Shown here piece by piece: positions 33,238 through 41,643 of a stretch of 56,509 nt of DNA. How positions within the stretch are numbered: position 1 is the first letter of the stretch; each line of letters opens with the position of its first letter. Source of the DNA: WVXT01 sp964403285 (GTDB lineage Bacteria; UBA6262; WVXT01); NCBI GenBank assembly GCA_964403285.1, contig CAYOFG010000009.1, forward strand, positions 1 through 56,509, given 5' to 3'. The notes beneath the pieces were generated by a model. The model made no database searches. It saw only the letters and a program-made list of their open reading frames with translations, and was not told where the DNA came from. The translations under genes and the position numbers were made by a program.

Positions 33238-34692
33238 ATGGCAGAAGAGTGGAAAGGGATATTTAAGAAGATTGATGACTACAGGTGGCTACTCCCTAAG
33301 AAAGAAGGGATGAGGGTAGAGGGATTGATATACACCAATGAAAGGATGCTAAAACACATCGAGATGGATAAAACCCCTGTCCAGGTAGCCAATGTGGCGT
33401 ATCTTCCGGGAATTGTGGGTAAATCTATGGCTATGCCCGATATACACTGGGGCTATGGTTTTCCTATTGGGGGAGTGGCAGGAATGGACATTGCTTCTGA
33501 TGGTGTAATCTCCCCCGGAGGGGTCGGTTACGACATCAATTGTGGAGTGAGGCTCCTCAGGACCAATTTGAAGGAAAAGGATGTTCGTCCCAAAATTCAC
33601 GATTTAATCTCTGCATTGTTCGTAGCCATTCCTTCAGGAGTGGGTTCTAAGGGAAGAATAAAAATCTCCTCTCAGGAGGTAATGGAAGTTCTGGAGAAGG
33701 GTAGCCAGTGGGCAATAAAAAAGGGTTATGGGCTTGCTGAAGATGCTTTGCATACTGAGGAGAAAGGCTCAATGGAGGGTGCTGATGCTACCAAGGTGGG
33801 ACAGAGAGCTTTAGAAAGAGGAAGGCCGCAGCTAGGCACATTGGGAGCAGGAAACCATTTCCTGGAGATTCAGATTGTAGAAGAGATATACGACGAAGAT
33901 GTAGCTAAAGTTTTCGATATATTTCCTGGGCAGATTACAGTAATGATTCATACCGGCTCGCGAGGGCTCGGTTATCAGGTTTGTGACGATTACCTGAGAG
34001 TAATGGGAAATGCTGTAAGGAAATATAACATCAGTCTTCCTGATAGACAACTGGCATGCGCGCCAGTAAAGTCAGAGGAAGGTCAAGACTACCTGAAAGC
34101 AATGAGGTGCGCAGCCAATTATGCCTGGGCAAACAGGCAGTGCATAATGCATTGGACAAGAGAGACTTTCGAAAGGGTGCTTAAGATGAGTCCCAAAGAC
34201 CTGGGGATGGTGCTCATATACGATGTAGCACACAATATTGGAAAGATTGAAGAGCACCTGGTAGAGGGAAAGAAGAGAACGCTCTGTATTCATAGAAAGG
34301 GCGCAACCAGAGCCTTTCCCGCAGGACATCCTGACGTGCCCGAGGACTATAAGAGCGTAGGGCAGCCGGTTATTATTCCCGGGACAATGGGTACCACCTC
34401 CTATGTCCTGGTGGGCACCGAGAGAGCTATGGAGGAGACATGGGGAAGTACCTGCCACGGTGCGGGGAGAGTGATGTCCAGAACAAAAGCTTTGCATACG
34501 GTTCGCGGCGAGCAGTTACAGAGGGAATTAGGAGAGAAAGGAATTGTTATTCAGGCAAAAGGATATAAGACATTGGCAGAAGAAGCGCCCGCAGCTTATA
34601 AGGATGTCGATGAAGTAGTGGATGTCTGCCACAATGCAGGGATTTCCAAGAAAGTAGCCAAAATGAGGCCGATTGGGGTGATTAAAGGATAA
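33238..34692 (+). CDS. rtcB: RNA-splicing ligase RtcB
   Basis: It ligates 2',3'-cyclic phosphate or 3'-phosphate RNA ends to 5'-OH ends with GTP and Mn2+. The 484-residue protein has VGYDINCGVRLLRT (metal cysteine), GTLGAGNHFLEIQ, MIHTGSRGLGYQVCDDY, and STCHGAGRVMSR, whose histidine is the guanylylated residue. RKGATRAFPAG and the C-terminal AKMRPIGVIKG are also typical. ATG 33238 has AAGGAG seven bases upstream. The preceding archease is its usual activator. serS and a tRNA-Ser gene follow, so tRNA repair is a reasonable role. Confidence 0.97.
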   Translation: MAEEWKGIFKKIDDYRWLLPKKEGMRVEGLIYTNERMLKHIEMDKTPVQVANVAYLPGIVGKSMAMPDIHWGYGFPIGGVAGMDIASDGVISPGGVGYDINCGVRLLRTNLKEKDVRPKIHDLISALFVAIPSGVGSKGRIKISSQEVMEVLEKGSQWAIKKGYGLAEDALHTEEKGSMEGADATKVGQRALERGRPQLGTLGAGNHFLEIQIVEEIYDEDVAKVFDIFPGQITVMIHTGSRGLGYQVCDDYLRVMGNAVRKYNISLPDRQLACAPVKSEEGQDYLKAMRCAANYAWANRQCIMHWTRETFERVLKMSPKDLGMVLIYDVAHNIGKIEEHLVEGKKRTLCIHRKGATRAFPAGHPDVPEDYKSVGQPVIIPGTMGTTSYVLVGTERAMEETWGSTCHGAGRVMSRTKALHTVRGEQLQRELGEKGIVIQAKGYKTLAEEAPAAYKDVDEVVDVCHNAGISKKVAKMRPIGVIKG

Positions 34693-34693
34693 G

Positions 34694-35971
34694 ATGCTCG
34701 ATTTGAAATTTATCAGGGAAAATATGAAAAAAGTCAATAAGGGCTTAAAAGACAGGGGAGAAAAGATTTCTCTGGATGAACTTTTGCAGCTGGATGAAGA
34801 GCGGAGGAGAATTTTAGTTGAAGTGGAAGATTTGAAACATAAAAGGAATAAAGCTTCGGAAGAGATAGGAAAATTGAAGAGGGAAGGGAAAGAAGTTAAA
34901 GAGTTGATTGGGGAGATGCAGAGGGTTTCTGAGCGCATAAGAGAGTTAGATGATAAAGCAAAAGAACTTCAGGAGAAGACAAAAGGACAACTCTTGATGA
35001 TTCCCAACCTTCCCCACGAGTCTGTGCCTGTGGGGAGGACACCTGGGGATAATAAGGTTGTGAGAGAAGGAAAACCCCAGAAGAAGAAGTTCAATTTTGA
35101 GCCGCGTGAACATTGGGAGGTGGGAGAGAGTTTGGGAATTCTCGATTTCCCGCTCGCTTCCAGTATTTCGGGTACGAGGTTTGCTCTTCTCAGAGGAGAG
35201 GGGGCGAGGCTGGAAAGGGCGCTGATTAACTTCATGCTGGATCTACATATTAAGAAAGGGTATAAAGAAGTATTACCGCCTTTCATGGTTAGTGAGGAGA
35301 GTATGATAGGAACAGGACAGTTACCCAAGTTTTCTATAGAACTTTACAAGTGCAAGGATGATGACCTCTATTTGGTTCCCACTGGTGAAGTGCCTCTGAC
35401 CAATCTGCACAAGAATCAAATTCTTAAGGAGAAGGACTTGCCTTTGAATTATGTGGCTTATACACCATGTTTTCGCAGAGAGGCTGGTTCTTATGGAAAG
35501 GACACCAAAGGATTGATCAGGAATCACCAGTTTAACAAGGTGGAACTGGTAAAGTTCACCAGGCCCGAAAATTCTTATAGCGAATTGGAGACTCTGGTCT
35601 CTGATGCTGAGAAAGTCTTAGAATTATTGGAAATCCCTTACAAAGTAATGGCTCTATGCACAGGGGATTTGGGTTTCGGAGCAGCCAAGACTTATGACCT
35701 GGAAGTGTGGATGCCTGGTGAAAACAGGTGGCGGGAAGTCTCCTCTTGCGGTAACTTTACAGATTTCCAGGCGAGGAGAATAAATATTAAGTATAAGAAG
35801 GAAGAAACAGGGACACTGGAATATGTCCATACGTTAAATGGGTCAGGGCTTGCCATTGGCAGAACTTTTGCTGCGATTTTAGAGAATAATCAGACCGAGA
35901 AGGGAACAGTATTTATTCCCAAAGCTCTTCAACCCTATATGAATGGATTGGAGATAATTGATAGGGACTAA
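34694..35971 (+). CDS. serS: Seryl-tRNA synthetase
   Basis: This class II synthetase charges tRNA-Ser. The N-terminal coiled-coil arm, which holds the long variable arm of tRNA-Ser, spans residues 1-110. The catalytic domain has motif 2, TPCFRREAGSYGKDTKGLIRNHQFNKVE, and motif 3, NGSGLAIGRTFAAILEN. The 425-residue length is standard. It begins one base after the rtcB stop. Two genes later a tRNA-Ser(UGA) gene follows in the same orientation, placing enzyme and substrate together. Confidence 0.98.
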   Translation: MLDLKFIRENMKKVNKGLKDRGEKISLDELLQLDEERRRILVEVEDLKHKRNKASEEIGKLKREGKEVKELIGEMQRVSERIRELDDKAKELQEKTKGQLLMIPNLPHESVPVGRTPGDNKVVREGKPQKKKFNFEPREHWEVGESLGILDFPLASSISGTRFALLRGEGARLERALINFMLDLHIKKGYKEVLPPFMVSEESMIGTGQLPKFSIELYKCKDDDLYLVPTGEVPLTNLHKNQILKEKDLPLNYVAYTPCFRREAGSYGKDTKGLIRNHQFNKVELVKFTRPENSYSELETLVSDAEKVLELLEIPYKVMALCTGDLGFGAAKTYDLEVWMPGENRWREVSSCGNFTDFQARRINIKYKKEETGTLEYVHTLNGSGLAIGRTFAAILENNQTEKGTVFIPKALQPYMNGLEIIDRD

Positions 35972-35973
35972 AG

Positions 35974-36300
35974 ATGGGTATGGAAGCATGGAAAGTTAAT
36001 AGTAAAGTGAAGATAATATTAAGCAGGAATTGGGTCGATGTGCCAAGACTCCTGGTGAATACTGTAAAGGATACAGTTTGTATTAAAGGAGAACTGTCAT
36101 TTATGGGGGATAAAGTAGACGGACATAATGATCTGGTAGTCTCCAGTCAACTGAGGAAGGTGGAGAGGGAAATAATGGCCCTGCGTGATATAAGGCATGT
36201 CGACTGGAGAATTACTGGGTGGCAAAAAAAGAAGAATAGATGGGAAAGAGAAGGATTCAAACCTTCAGAATCGGAGGAGGAAAAGAAAGGGAAGGAATAA
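35974..36300 (+). CDS. Conserved-looking hypothetical protein between serS and tRNA-Ser
   Basis: I do not recognise the 108-residue protein. The first 80 residues look folded: strands KVKIILSRNW and DTVCIKGELSF, then helix SQLRKVEREIMALRDI, then strand VDWRITGW. That alternation is BON-like, but this is only an impression. The C-terminus is a charged tail rich in Lys and Glu. It starts three bases after the serS stop and ends one base before the tRNA-Ser gene, so the three form one unit. Confidence 0.75.
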   Translation: MGMEAWKVNSKVKIILSRNWVDVPRLLVNTVKDTVCIKGELSFMGDKVDGHNDLVVSSQLRKVEREIMALRDIRHVDWRITGWQKKKNRWEREGFKPSESEEEKKGKE

Positions 36301-36301
36301 T

Positions 36302-36388
36302 GGAAGGGTGGCCGAGCGGTTGATGGCGCTGGTCTTGAAAACCAGTTTCCGAGTAATTGGAACGTGAGTTCGAATCTCACCCCTTCCG
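36302..36388 (+). tRNA. tRNA-Ser (anticodon UGA)
   Basis: Acceptor arms GGAAGGG and CCCTTCC pair, with G as discriminator. The anticodon loop CTTGAAA contains TGA. A long class II variable arm and the T arm GTGAG-TTCGAAT-CTCAC are present. No CCA is encoded. Its last 17 bases plus the next one are duplicated exactly at 36509-36526. Confidence 0.96.
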
Positions 36389-36716
36389 CATGATTCACAG
36401 GAGAGATTCGAAGCCCGCGAACGCCGACCCGTGGGAGGAGTAGCGAAGGATGAGCGTAAGTGAGCGGGCAGCCGCAGGAGCGAGGGAGGGAAGGGAGAGC
36501 GACGAGGAGAATCTCACCCCTTCCGCTGATTCACAGGAGGGGTCGCTGTCCCGATGAATAAATCGGGACGTGGTAGCGACGGGCGCGAGACGGTGAGCGC
36601 CCCGGGGTCCGCCAGGACCGAAGCCCGCGAACGCCGACCCGTGGGAGGAAGAGCCCTGGAAGGGCGGCAGTGAGCCGGCTCTGAGGCTCTGGGAGATAAG
36701 GGAAGAGCCGAAGAGA
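36372..36716. repeat. GC-rich tRNA-Ser-linked element, copy A
   Basis: After the tRNA, TGATTCACAGGAG (36391) begins a visibly GC-rich region unlike its surroundings. GAATCTCACCCCTTCCGC (36372-36389, the tRNA 3' end) recurs exactly at 36509-36526, again followed by TGATTCACAGGAG. A 30-bp block beginning GAAGCCCGCGAACGCCGACC occurs at 36410 and 36620. Stems visible: GTCGCT/AGCGAC enclosing TCCCGAT/ATCGGGA (loop GAATAA), GGGCGC/GCGCCC, GGTCC/GGACC, GCCCGC/GCGGGC. No convincing protein is encoded. The whole arrangement recurs at 47877-48149. Confidence 0.85.
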
Positions 36717-36745
36717 GCTGACCCCTTTTTTTAAGGGAGATAAAA

Positions 36746-37846
36746 ATGGTGGATAAGGTTGATCGGGCAGCAGAACTGGAGCAGAAATATAGAATTTTGG
36801 TTGAAAGTATGGGCGAAGGTTTGTGCATTCTCGATAAAAATATGATGATAACCTTCACTAATGATAAGTTCTGTGAGATTCTGGAATGCAGGAGAGATGA
36901 GCTTCTGGGTAGGGACGTTTTCTATTTTTATGATGGCGAGAGTAATAAGAGATTAAGAAATCAGTTGAAAAATAGGGTTACGGGTAAACCATCAACTTAT
37001 ACTTTACCCACCAGGACAAAGGGAGGTAAAGAGAAATTCCTCTCGATTAGCGGTGTTCCTCTCTTTGACAAAAATGGGAAATTTAGTGGTACCCTCGCAG
37101 TTGTCTCGGATATTACAGAAAGAAAGAAATTAGAAGATAAGTTGAAAAAACATGGAATAGAGATGGAGAGAGAAGTAGAAAAGAGGACCGAGCAACTGGT
37201 CGAGCTGTATAGAGGAATTGCCGTTACAGAAGAGAGGAACAGATTGGCTCAAGAGATTCACGATGGTTTAGCCCAGACTTTAGCTACTTCACTTTTGAAG
37301 ATTGATATTTGTGAGAGACTTCTGAATGATAATCCAAAAAAGGTAAAGAGAGAACTATTGGCACTGAGAAAGATGCTGGCAAAAGGTATTAAGGCGACAC
37401 GACATGTCATATTTGATTTGCGGCTCCCGAAATTTCACAGAATGGGCTTTGCTACTGTCTTGGGAAAGTATTTGGAAGAGTTTCGTAGAAAGACGAGGAT
37501 TGCCGCTACTTTAAATCTCAAACTGGAAGAGAGTCTACCCATGAAGCTACAGGTTGGTACCTATCGGATTATTCGCGAGGCGATGAATAATATAAGGAAA
37601 CACGCAATGGCAAAGAATGTAGATTTGAGATTGAGAACTGATAAGGATAGAAATCTCCACCTTATTATAAAAGATGATGGGAAAGGATTCGACTTGAAGA
37701 GAATTTTGACTCATAATAAATATAGCAAGCGGTTTGGACTAATGGGAATGGAGGAGCAAGCTAAACTTTTAGGAGGGACCTTTGCTATTGAAAGCGCAAA
37801 TAGGCAAGGGACCAAGATAAAAGTAAAAGTTCCGGTGGAGGAGTAA
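36746..37846 (+). CDS. Cytosolic PAS sensor histidine kinase (HisKA_3, NarX/DegS-like), tandem copy 1
   Basis: The 366-residue protein has no membrane segment. An N-terminal PAS domain (YRILVESMGEGLCILDKNMMITFTNDKFCEI, ending VVSDITERKKLE) is followed by a coiled coil. The HisKA_3 dimerisation box is EERNRLAQEIHDGLAQTL with the phospho-His. The ATPase domain has EAMNNIRKHAMA (N box), DDGKGFD and GTKIKVKVP. The signal is probably cytosolic and read by PAS; no cofactor-binding residue is obvious. AAGGGAGAT precedes ATG 36746. The regulator at 37848 follows one base after the stop. Two further kinase-regulator pairs of the same design lie downstream. Confidence 0.93.
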   Translation: MVDKVDRAAELEQKYRILVESMGEGLCILDKNMMITFTNDKFCEILECRRDELLGRDVFYFYDGESNKRLRNQLKNRVTGKPSTYTLPTRTKGGKEKFLSISGVPLFDKNGKFSGTLAVVSDITERKKLEDKLKKHGIEMEREVEKRTEQLVELYRGIAVTEERNRLAQEIHDGLAQTLATSLLKIDICERLLNDNPKKVKRELLALRKMLAKGIKATRHVIFDLRLPKFHRMGFATVLGKYLEEFRRKTRIAATLNLKLEESLPMKLQVGTYRIIREAMNNIRKHAMAKNVDLRLRTDKDRNLHLIIKDDGKGFDLKRILTHNKYSKRFGLMGMEEQAKLLGGTFAIESANRQGTKIKVKVPVEE

Positions 37847-37847
37847 A

Positions 37848-38516
37848 ATGGGTAAAGTTGACTCTAAGAAAACAATTAGAATTGTCATAGCGGACGACCA
37901 CGCACTGTTCCGGGAGGGTCTGCGAAGAATACTGGAATTTGAAGAGGATATCAAAATAGTAGGAGAGGCTAAGGATGGTGGGGAAACCTTCGAGTTGGTA
38001 AGGAGATTTAAACCAGATGTGATTCTCATGGATATCAGCCTACCCGGTACAAATGGGATAAAGATTACGCGCCAGATTAAGAGGAGATGCCGAAAAGTTT
38101 ACGTTATTATGCTCTCAATGTACGAGGACACGGCACATATTACGGACTCATTTCAGGCGGGCGCTTCTGGCTACGTGATAAAGACTAGTCCTCCTGGTGA
38201 ATTGCTGCAGACTATCCGTTCTGTATTTAAAGAGGGGGTTTCCATCCCACCCACTATAGAGCATAAGTTACTGAAGGGAATACGGAAGCCAGATTTTTTG
38301 AGGGGAACAGAGAAAATCCATCTAACAAAGAGAGAGGTAAGAGTTCTCAAGTTAGTGGCTTCCGGGAGAACTAATAAAGAGATTGCAAATAAACTCTTTG
38401 TGAGTGAAAAGACGGTTAAAAACCACCTTAACCATATCTATAGGAAACTGGGGGTGAAGAACCGCGCCCAGGCAGTGGTAGAAGGACTGAAGAGGGATTA
38501 TATTAGCGAGGATTAG
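37848..38516 (+). CDS. NarL/FixJ-family response regulator, tandem copy 1
   Basis: The 222-residue regulator has a receiver (IADDHALFREGLRRIL; phospho-Asp in VILMDISLPGTNG; Lys in VIKTS) and a LuxR-type helix-turn-helix (LTKREVRVLKLVASGRTNKE, recognition helix SEKTVKNHLNHIYRKL). It is the direct partner of the kinase ending one base upstream. GGAGGAG precedes ATG 37848. A terminator at 38562 ends the first pair. The recognition helix is identical to that of copy 2 (SEKTVKNHLNHI), so those two may share targets. Confidence 0.95.
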   Translation: MGKVDSKKTIRIVIADDHALFREGLRRILEFEEDIKIVGEAKDGGETFELVRRFKPDVILMDISLPGTNGIKITRQIKRRCRKVYVIMLSMYEDTAHITDSFQAGASGYVIKTSPPGELLQTIRSVFKEGVSIPPTIEHKLLKGIRKPDFLRGTEKIHLTKREVRVLKLVASGRTNKEIANKLFVSEKTVKNHLNHIYRKLGVKNRAQAVVEGLKRDYISED

Positions 38517-38561
38517 GATATTTTTTTCTTTTGTTTGTAACCATCGGGACAGTTACCCGAA

Positions 38562-38590
38562 AGACCCATTTCATTATGGGTCTTTTTTTT
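38562..38590 (+). terminator. Rho-independent terminator after the first kinase-regulator pair
   Basis: AGACCCAT and ATGGGTCT pair around a six-base loop, followed by eight T. The degenerate AAAGGCCCAC...GGTCCTTTT at about 42359-42384 may be the equivalent after pair 3. Confidence 0.85.
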
Positions 38591-38711
38591 GGCAAAAAAA
38601 TTAATAAATTTGTGCCTTTGACCCATTGTAAGAATAGGAAGTCCATAGTAGAATGATAAAAATTATGCTAGTATAAACGCAAGTGTGGGCTTGATTAAGA
38701 GAGGGGAAAAA

Positions 38712-39824
38712 ATGGAAGAGAAAATAGCCCAGGTGGAAAGCCTGGAGGAGAAATATAGTAAATTTTTTGAAAATCTAAGCGAAGGTGCATGCATTGTTGA
38801 TCGAAATTTGGTGGTAACTTTTGTGAACGATAAGTTATGCGAGACGTCTGGTTACAGTAGGAATGAGTTTCTGGGTAAGGATATTCGCTCTTTTTTCGGC
38901 GGCATGAGTAAACAGATAATAGAGAATCAGTTCAGGAAGAGGACCAAAGGCAAATCATCGCATTATGTATTAACAGGTAAGACAAAGGACGGAAAAGATA
39001 TGTTCTTCTCCGTTTGCAGTGTTCCTCTTTTGGACAGAAACAAAAGATTTGATGGAGTAATGTCAATTATCTCTGATGTTACGGCAAAAGAGAAAGCAGA
39101 GGAGAAATTGAAAGAACATACACGGGAGCTGGAGAAAGTAATAGAAGAAAGGACCGGACAACTGGTCGACCTGTATAAAGGAGTTGCGGATGCGGAGGAG
39201 AGGAACAGATTGGCCCAGGAAATTCATGATAGTTTAGCCCAGACTTTAACCAGTTCCCTTTTGATGATTGAGCTTTGTGAAAGACTTATGGTTGATAATC
39301 CAGAAAGGGCAAAGAACGAATTGTCGAAACTGAAAAGTACGCTGGCAGGAAGTATCAAAACAACACGAAATGTCATATTTGAGTTGCGGCTTCCCAGATT
39401 TCACAGAACGGGTTTTATTACTGTCCTGAGGCAGTATCTGGAAGAGTTCGGCAAAAAGTCAGGGATTGCCTGTAGCCTAAGTTCCAAATTGGAAGAGAGT
39501 CTACCCACAAGGATACAGGTAGGTGCCTATCGAATTATTCGCGAGGCGATGAACAACATAAGGAAACACGCCAGGGCAAAGAATGTAATTGTGAGATTAA
39601 GAACTGATAAGAAAAGAAGGTTACATCTTTTTATAAAGGATGATGGGAAAGGATTCGACTTGGGGAGAATTTTAGCTCAGAGTAAACATACTAATAATTT
39701 TGGGCTAATAGGCATGGAGGATGAAACGAAACTTTTGGGAGGAAGCTTCGCTGTGACAAGTGCAAAGAGGCAGGGGACGAAAATAAAGGTAAAAATTCCG
39801 CTTGGGGAATATGGGCAAAGTTAA
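38712..39824 (+). CDS. Cytosolic PAS sensor histidine kinase (HisKA_3), tandem copy 2
   Basis: This has the same architecture as the kinase at 36746: PAS (KFFENLSEGACIVDRNLVVTFVNDKLCE), coiled coil, HisKA_3 box EERNRLAQEIHDSLAQTL and an ATPase domain (EAMNNIRKHARAKN, DDGKGFD). ATG 38712 is preceded by GAGAGGGGA; a GTG at 38685 would only add nine poorly conserved residues. From the ATG the length is 370 residues. The PAS domain differs more from copies 1 and 3 than the catalytic part does, suggesting a different ligand. Its regulator overlaps its last codons, so the pair is translationally coupled. Confidence 0.93.
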   Translation: MEEKIAQVESLEEKYSKFFENLSEGACIVDRNLVVTFVNDKLCETSGYSRNEFLGKDIRSFFGGMSKQIIENQFRKRTKGKSSHYVLTGKTKDGKDMFFSVCSVPLLDRNKRFDGVMSIISDVTAKEKAEEKLKEHTRELEKVIEERTGQLVDLYKGVADAEERNRLAQEIHDSLAQTLTSSLLMIELCERLMVDNPERAKNELSKLKSTLAGSIKTTRNVIFELRLPRFHRTGFITVLRQYLEEFGKKSGIACSLSSKLEESLPTRIQVGAYRIIREAMNNIRKHARAKNVIVRLRTDKKRRLHLFIKDDGKGFDLGRILAQSKHTNNFGLIGMEDETKLLGGSFAVTSAKRQGTKIKVKIPLGEYGQS

Positions 39825-40479
39825 TATGAATAAGACAATTAGAATTCTCATAGCAGATGACCACGCACTCTTCCGGGAAGGTTTGCGAAGGATATTGGAA
39901 CTTGAGGAAGATATGGAAATAGTGGGAGAAGCCAATGACGGCGTCGAGGCCTTGCGGTTGATAGATAAAGTGAAGCCAGATGTGATTCTGATGGATATCA
40001 GCTTTCGCGGTCCAAACGGGGTAAGGATTACGCGGCAGATTAAGAGGAGACATCGAAAGGTCCACGTTATTATGCTATCTATGCATGATGACACAGCCCA
40101 CATTACCGAATCGTTCCAGGCAGGTGCTTCTGGCTATGTAATAAAAACTTATGCTTCTGGTGAGTTGACAAAGACTATCCGTTCTGTAGTTAAAGAAGGG
40201 GTTTGCATGCCAGCGTTAATAGAGCATAAACTACTGAAGGGTATAAGGAAAGCAGATTTTTTGAGCGGGGCAAAACGTGGTAATCTAACAAAGAGGGAGG
40301 TGAGAGTCCTAAAGTTAGTGGCTTCTGGGAAGACTAATAAAGAGATTGCAAAGAAGCTCTTTGTGAGCGAAAAGACGGTTAAAAACCACCTTAACCACAT
40401 CTTTAAGAAACTGGCGGTGAAGAACCGCGCTCAGGCAGTTGTAGAAGGAGTGAAGAGAGATTACATTAGTGGGGAGTAA
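39811..40479 (+). CDS. NarL/FixJ-family response regulator, tandem copy 2
   Basis: ATG 39811 (MGKVNMNKTIRILIADDHALF) is chosen because it aligns with the start of copy 1; it overlaps the kinase stop. The receiver has the phospho-Asp in VILMDISFRGPNG, where copies 1 and 3 have SLPG. Loss of the Pro-Gly turn after the phospho-Asp is unusual and may change phosphorylation kinetics. The LuxR helix-turn-helix (SEKTVKNHLNHIFKKL) matches copy 1 closely. The length is 222 residues. Confidence 0.94.
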   Translation: MGKVNMNKTIRILIADDHALFREGLRRILELEEDMEIVGEANDGVEALRLIDKVKPDVILMDISFRGPNGVRITRQIKRRHRKVHVIMLSMHDDTAHITESFQAGASGYVIKTYASGELTKTIRSVVKEGVCMPALIEHKLLKGIRKADFLSGAKRGNLTKREVRVLKLVASGKTNKEIAKKLFVSEKTVKNHLNHIFKKLAVKNRAQAVVEGVKRDYISGE

Positions 40480-40541
40480 TAAAAAGAATTATCGCACTAA
40501 TTTTCCTTACAAAATCTCAGATCTGTAAAGAGTGGAGGAAA

Positions 40542-41642
40542 GTGGTAAAAAAGGTTAATAAGATAGAAGAGCTGAAGAAGCAATACAGAATTATAGTTGA
40601 AAACATAAGTGAAGGTTTGGTCATTTATGACAAAGATATGGTGGCAACTTTTGTGAATGATAAGCTGTGCGAGATTGTGGGTTACAATAAAGATGAGATT
40701 TTGGGCGAGCGAGTTTCCTGGCTTTTTGCAGGTGATAGACGAAAGAAAGCAGGAATCGAGTTGCAAGGAAGGAGAAAGAGTAAAGCATCGCATTATAGTG
40801 TAAGGTTTATAAAAGGGAACGGAAAGGAACTATTTCTGTTTGTTAGTGGCGTTCCTCTTTTTGCCCAGGATGGGGAATTCGATGGAGGCGTGGCGGTTGT
40901 TTCGGACATTACAGAAAGAAAACGATTAGAGGATAGATTGAAAGAACGTTCAAAGGAGTTGGAAAAAGAAATGAATAAGCGGACCAATCTCCTGGCTGAT
41001 CTGTATAGAGGAGTTGCAGTTACAGAAGAGAAGAACCGATTGGCGTGGGAGATTCACGATTTTTGTGCCCAGACCCTGGTCTCTTCAATTTTGAAGATTG
41101 ACCTTTGTGAGAAAGTTCTGGATAAAGATCCGGAAAGTCTAGAGAGGGAACTAAAAGAATTGAAGAAGATGCTGAGAAAAAGTATTAAGTCGACCCAGAA
41201 TGTCATGTTAAGGTTGCAGCTTCCTGATTTACACAGAATGGGCTTTACTACTGTACTGAGACAGTATCTGGAAGAGTTCCGCAAAAAGACGGGGATTGTG
41301 TGTAACTTAAGACTCAAATTGGATAAGACTCTACCAGCAAGGACACAGTTGGGCATCTATCGCATTATTCGAGAGGCGATGAGCAATGTAAGGAAACACG
41401 CTATGGCAAAGAAGGTGGATGCGAGATTAATAACTGATAAGCAGGGGAATCTTAACCTTATCATAAGAGATGATGGAAAAGGATTCAAGTTAAAGAGAGT
41501 TTCGACTCAGGGTAAATGTGCCAGGAATTTTGGACTGATAGGGATGGAGGAGCAAGCGAAACTTTTGGGAGGGATCTTTGCTGTGGAAAGCGCAAAGAGG
41601 CAGGGGACGAAAATAAAGGTAAAAGTTCCGCTTGAACAGTGA
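40542..41642 (+). CDS. Cytosolic PAS sensor histidine kinase (HisKA_3), tandem copy 3
   Basis: This is the third kinase of the series, 366 residues: PAS (YRIIVENISEGLVIYDKDMVATFVNDKLCE), coiled coil, HisKA_3 and ATPase. The His box reads NRLAWEIHDFCAQTLVSS, so residues after the HD pair diverge (FCAQ instead of GLAQ or SLAQ). The N box is also altered (EAMSNVRKHAMAKK). It starts at GTG 40542 in alignment with copy 1; GGAGG is only three bases upstream, which is short. It lies about 60 bp after regulator 2 with no obvious terminator between, so pairs 2 and 3 could be co-transcribed. Confidence 0.92.
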   Translation: MVKKVNKIEELKKQYRIIVENISEGLVIYDKDMVATFVNDKLCEIVGYNKDEILGERVSWLFAGDRRKKAGIELQGRRKSKASHYSVRFIKGNGKELFLFVSGVPLFAQDGEFDGGVAVVSDITERKRLEDRLKERSKELEKEMNKRTNLLADLYRGVAVTEEKNRLAWEIHDFCAQTLVSSILKIDLCEKVLDKDPESLERELKELKKMLRKSIKSTQNVMLRLQLPDLHRMGFTTVLRQYLEEFRKKTGIVCNLRLKLDKTLPARTQLGIYRIIREAMSNVRKHAMAKKVDARLITDKQGNLNLIIRDDGKGFKLKRVSTQGKCARNFGLIGMEEQAKLLGGIFAVESAKRQGTKIKVKVPLEQ

Positions 41643-41643
41643 T

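Noticed and set aside
36147..36398. Minus-strand frame across tRNA-Ser and the gene before it
   Set aside because: It is an antisense reading of a tRNA gene, a common false call.
36391..36716. CRISPR-like array
   Set aside because: The repeats are few, unequal and structured, with no regular spacers and no cas genes.
36514..36858. Open frames in the GC-rich tRNA-linked element
   Set aside because: GC-rich DNA has few stops by chance. The translation is low-complexity, and the two element copies do not share a conserved protein.
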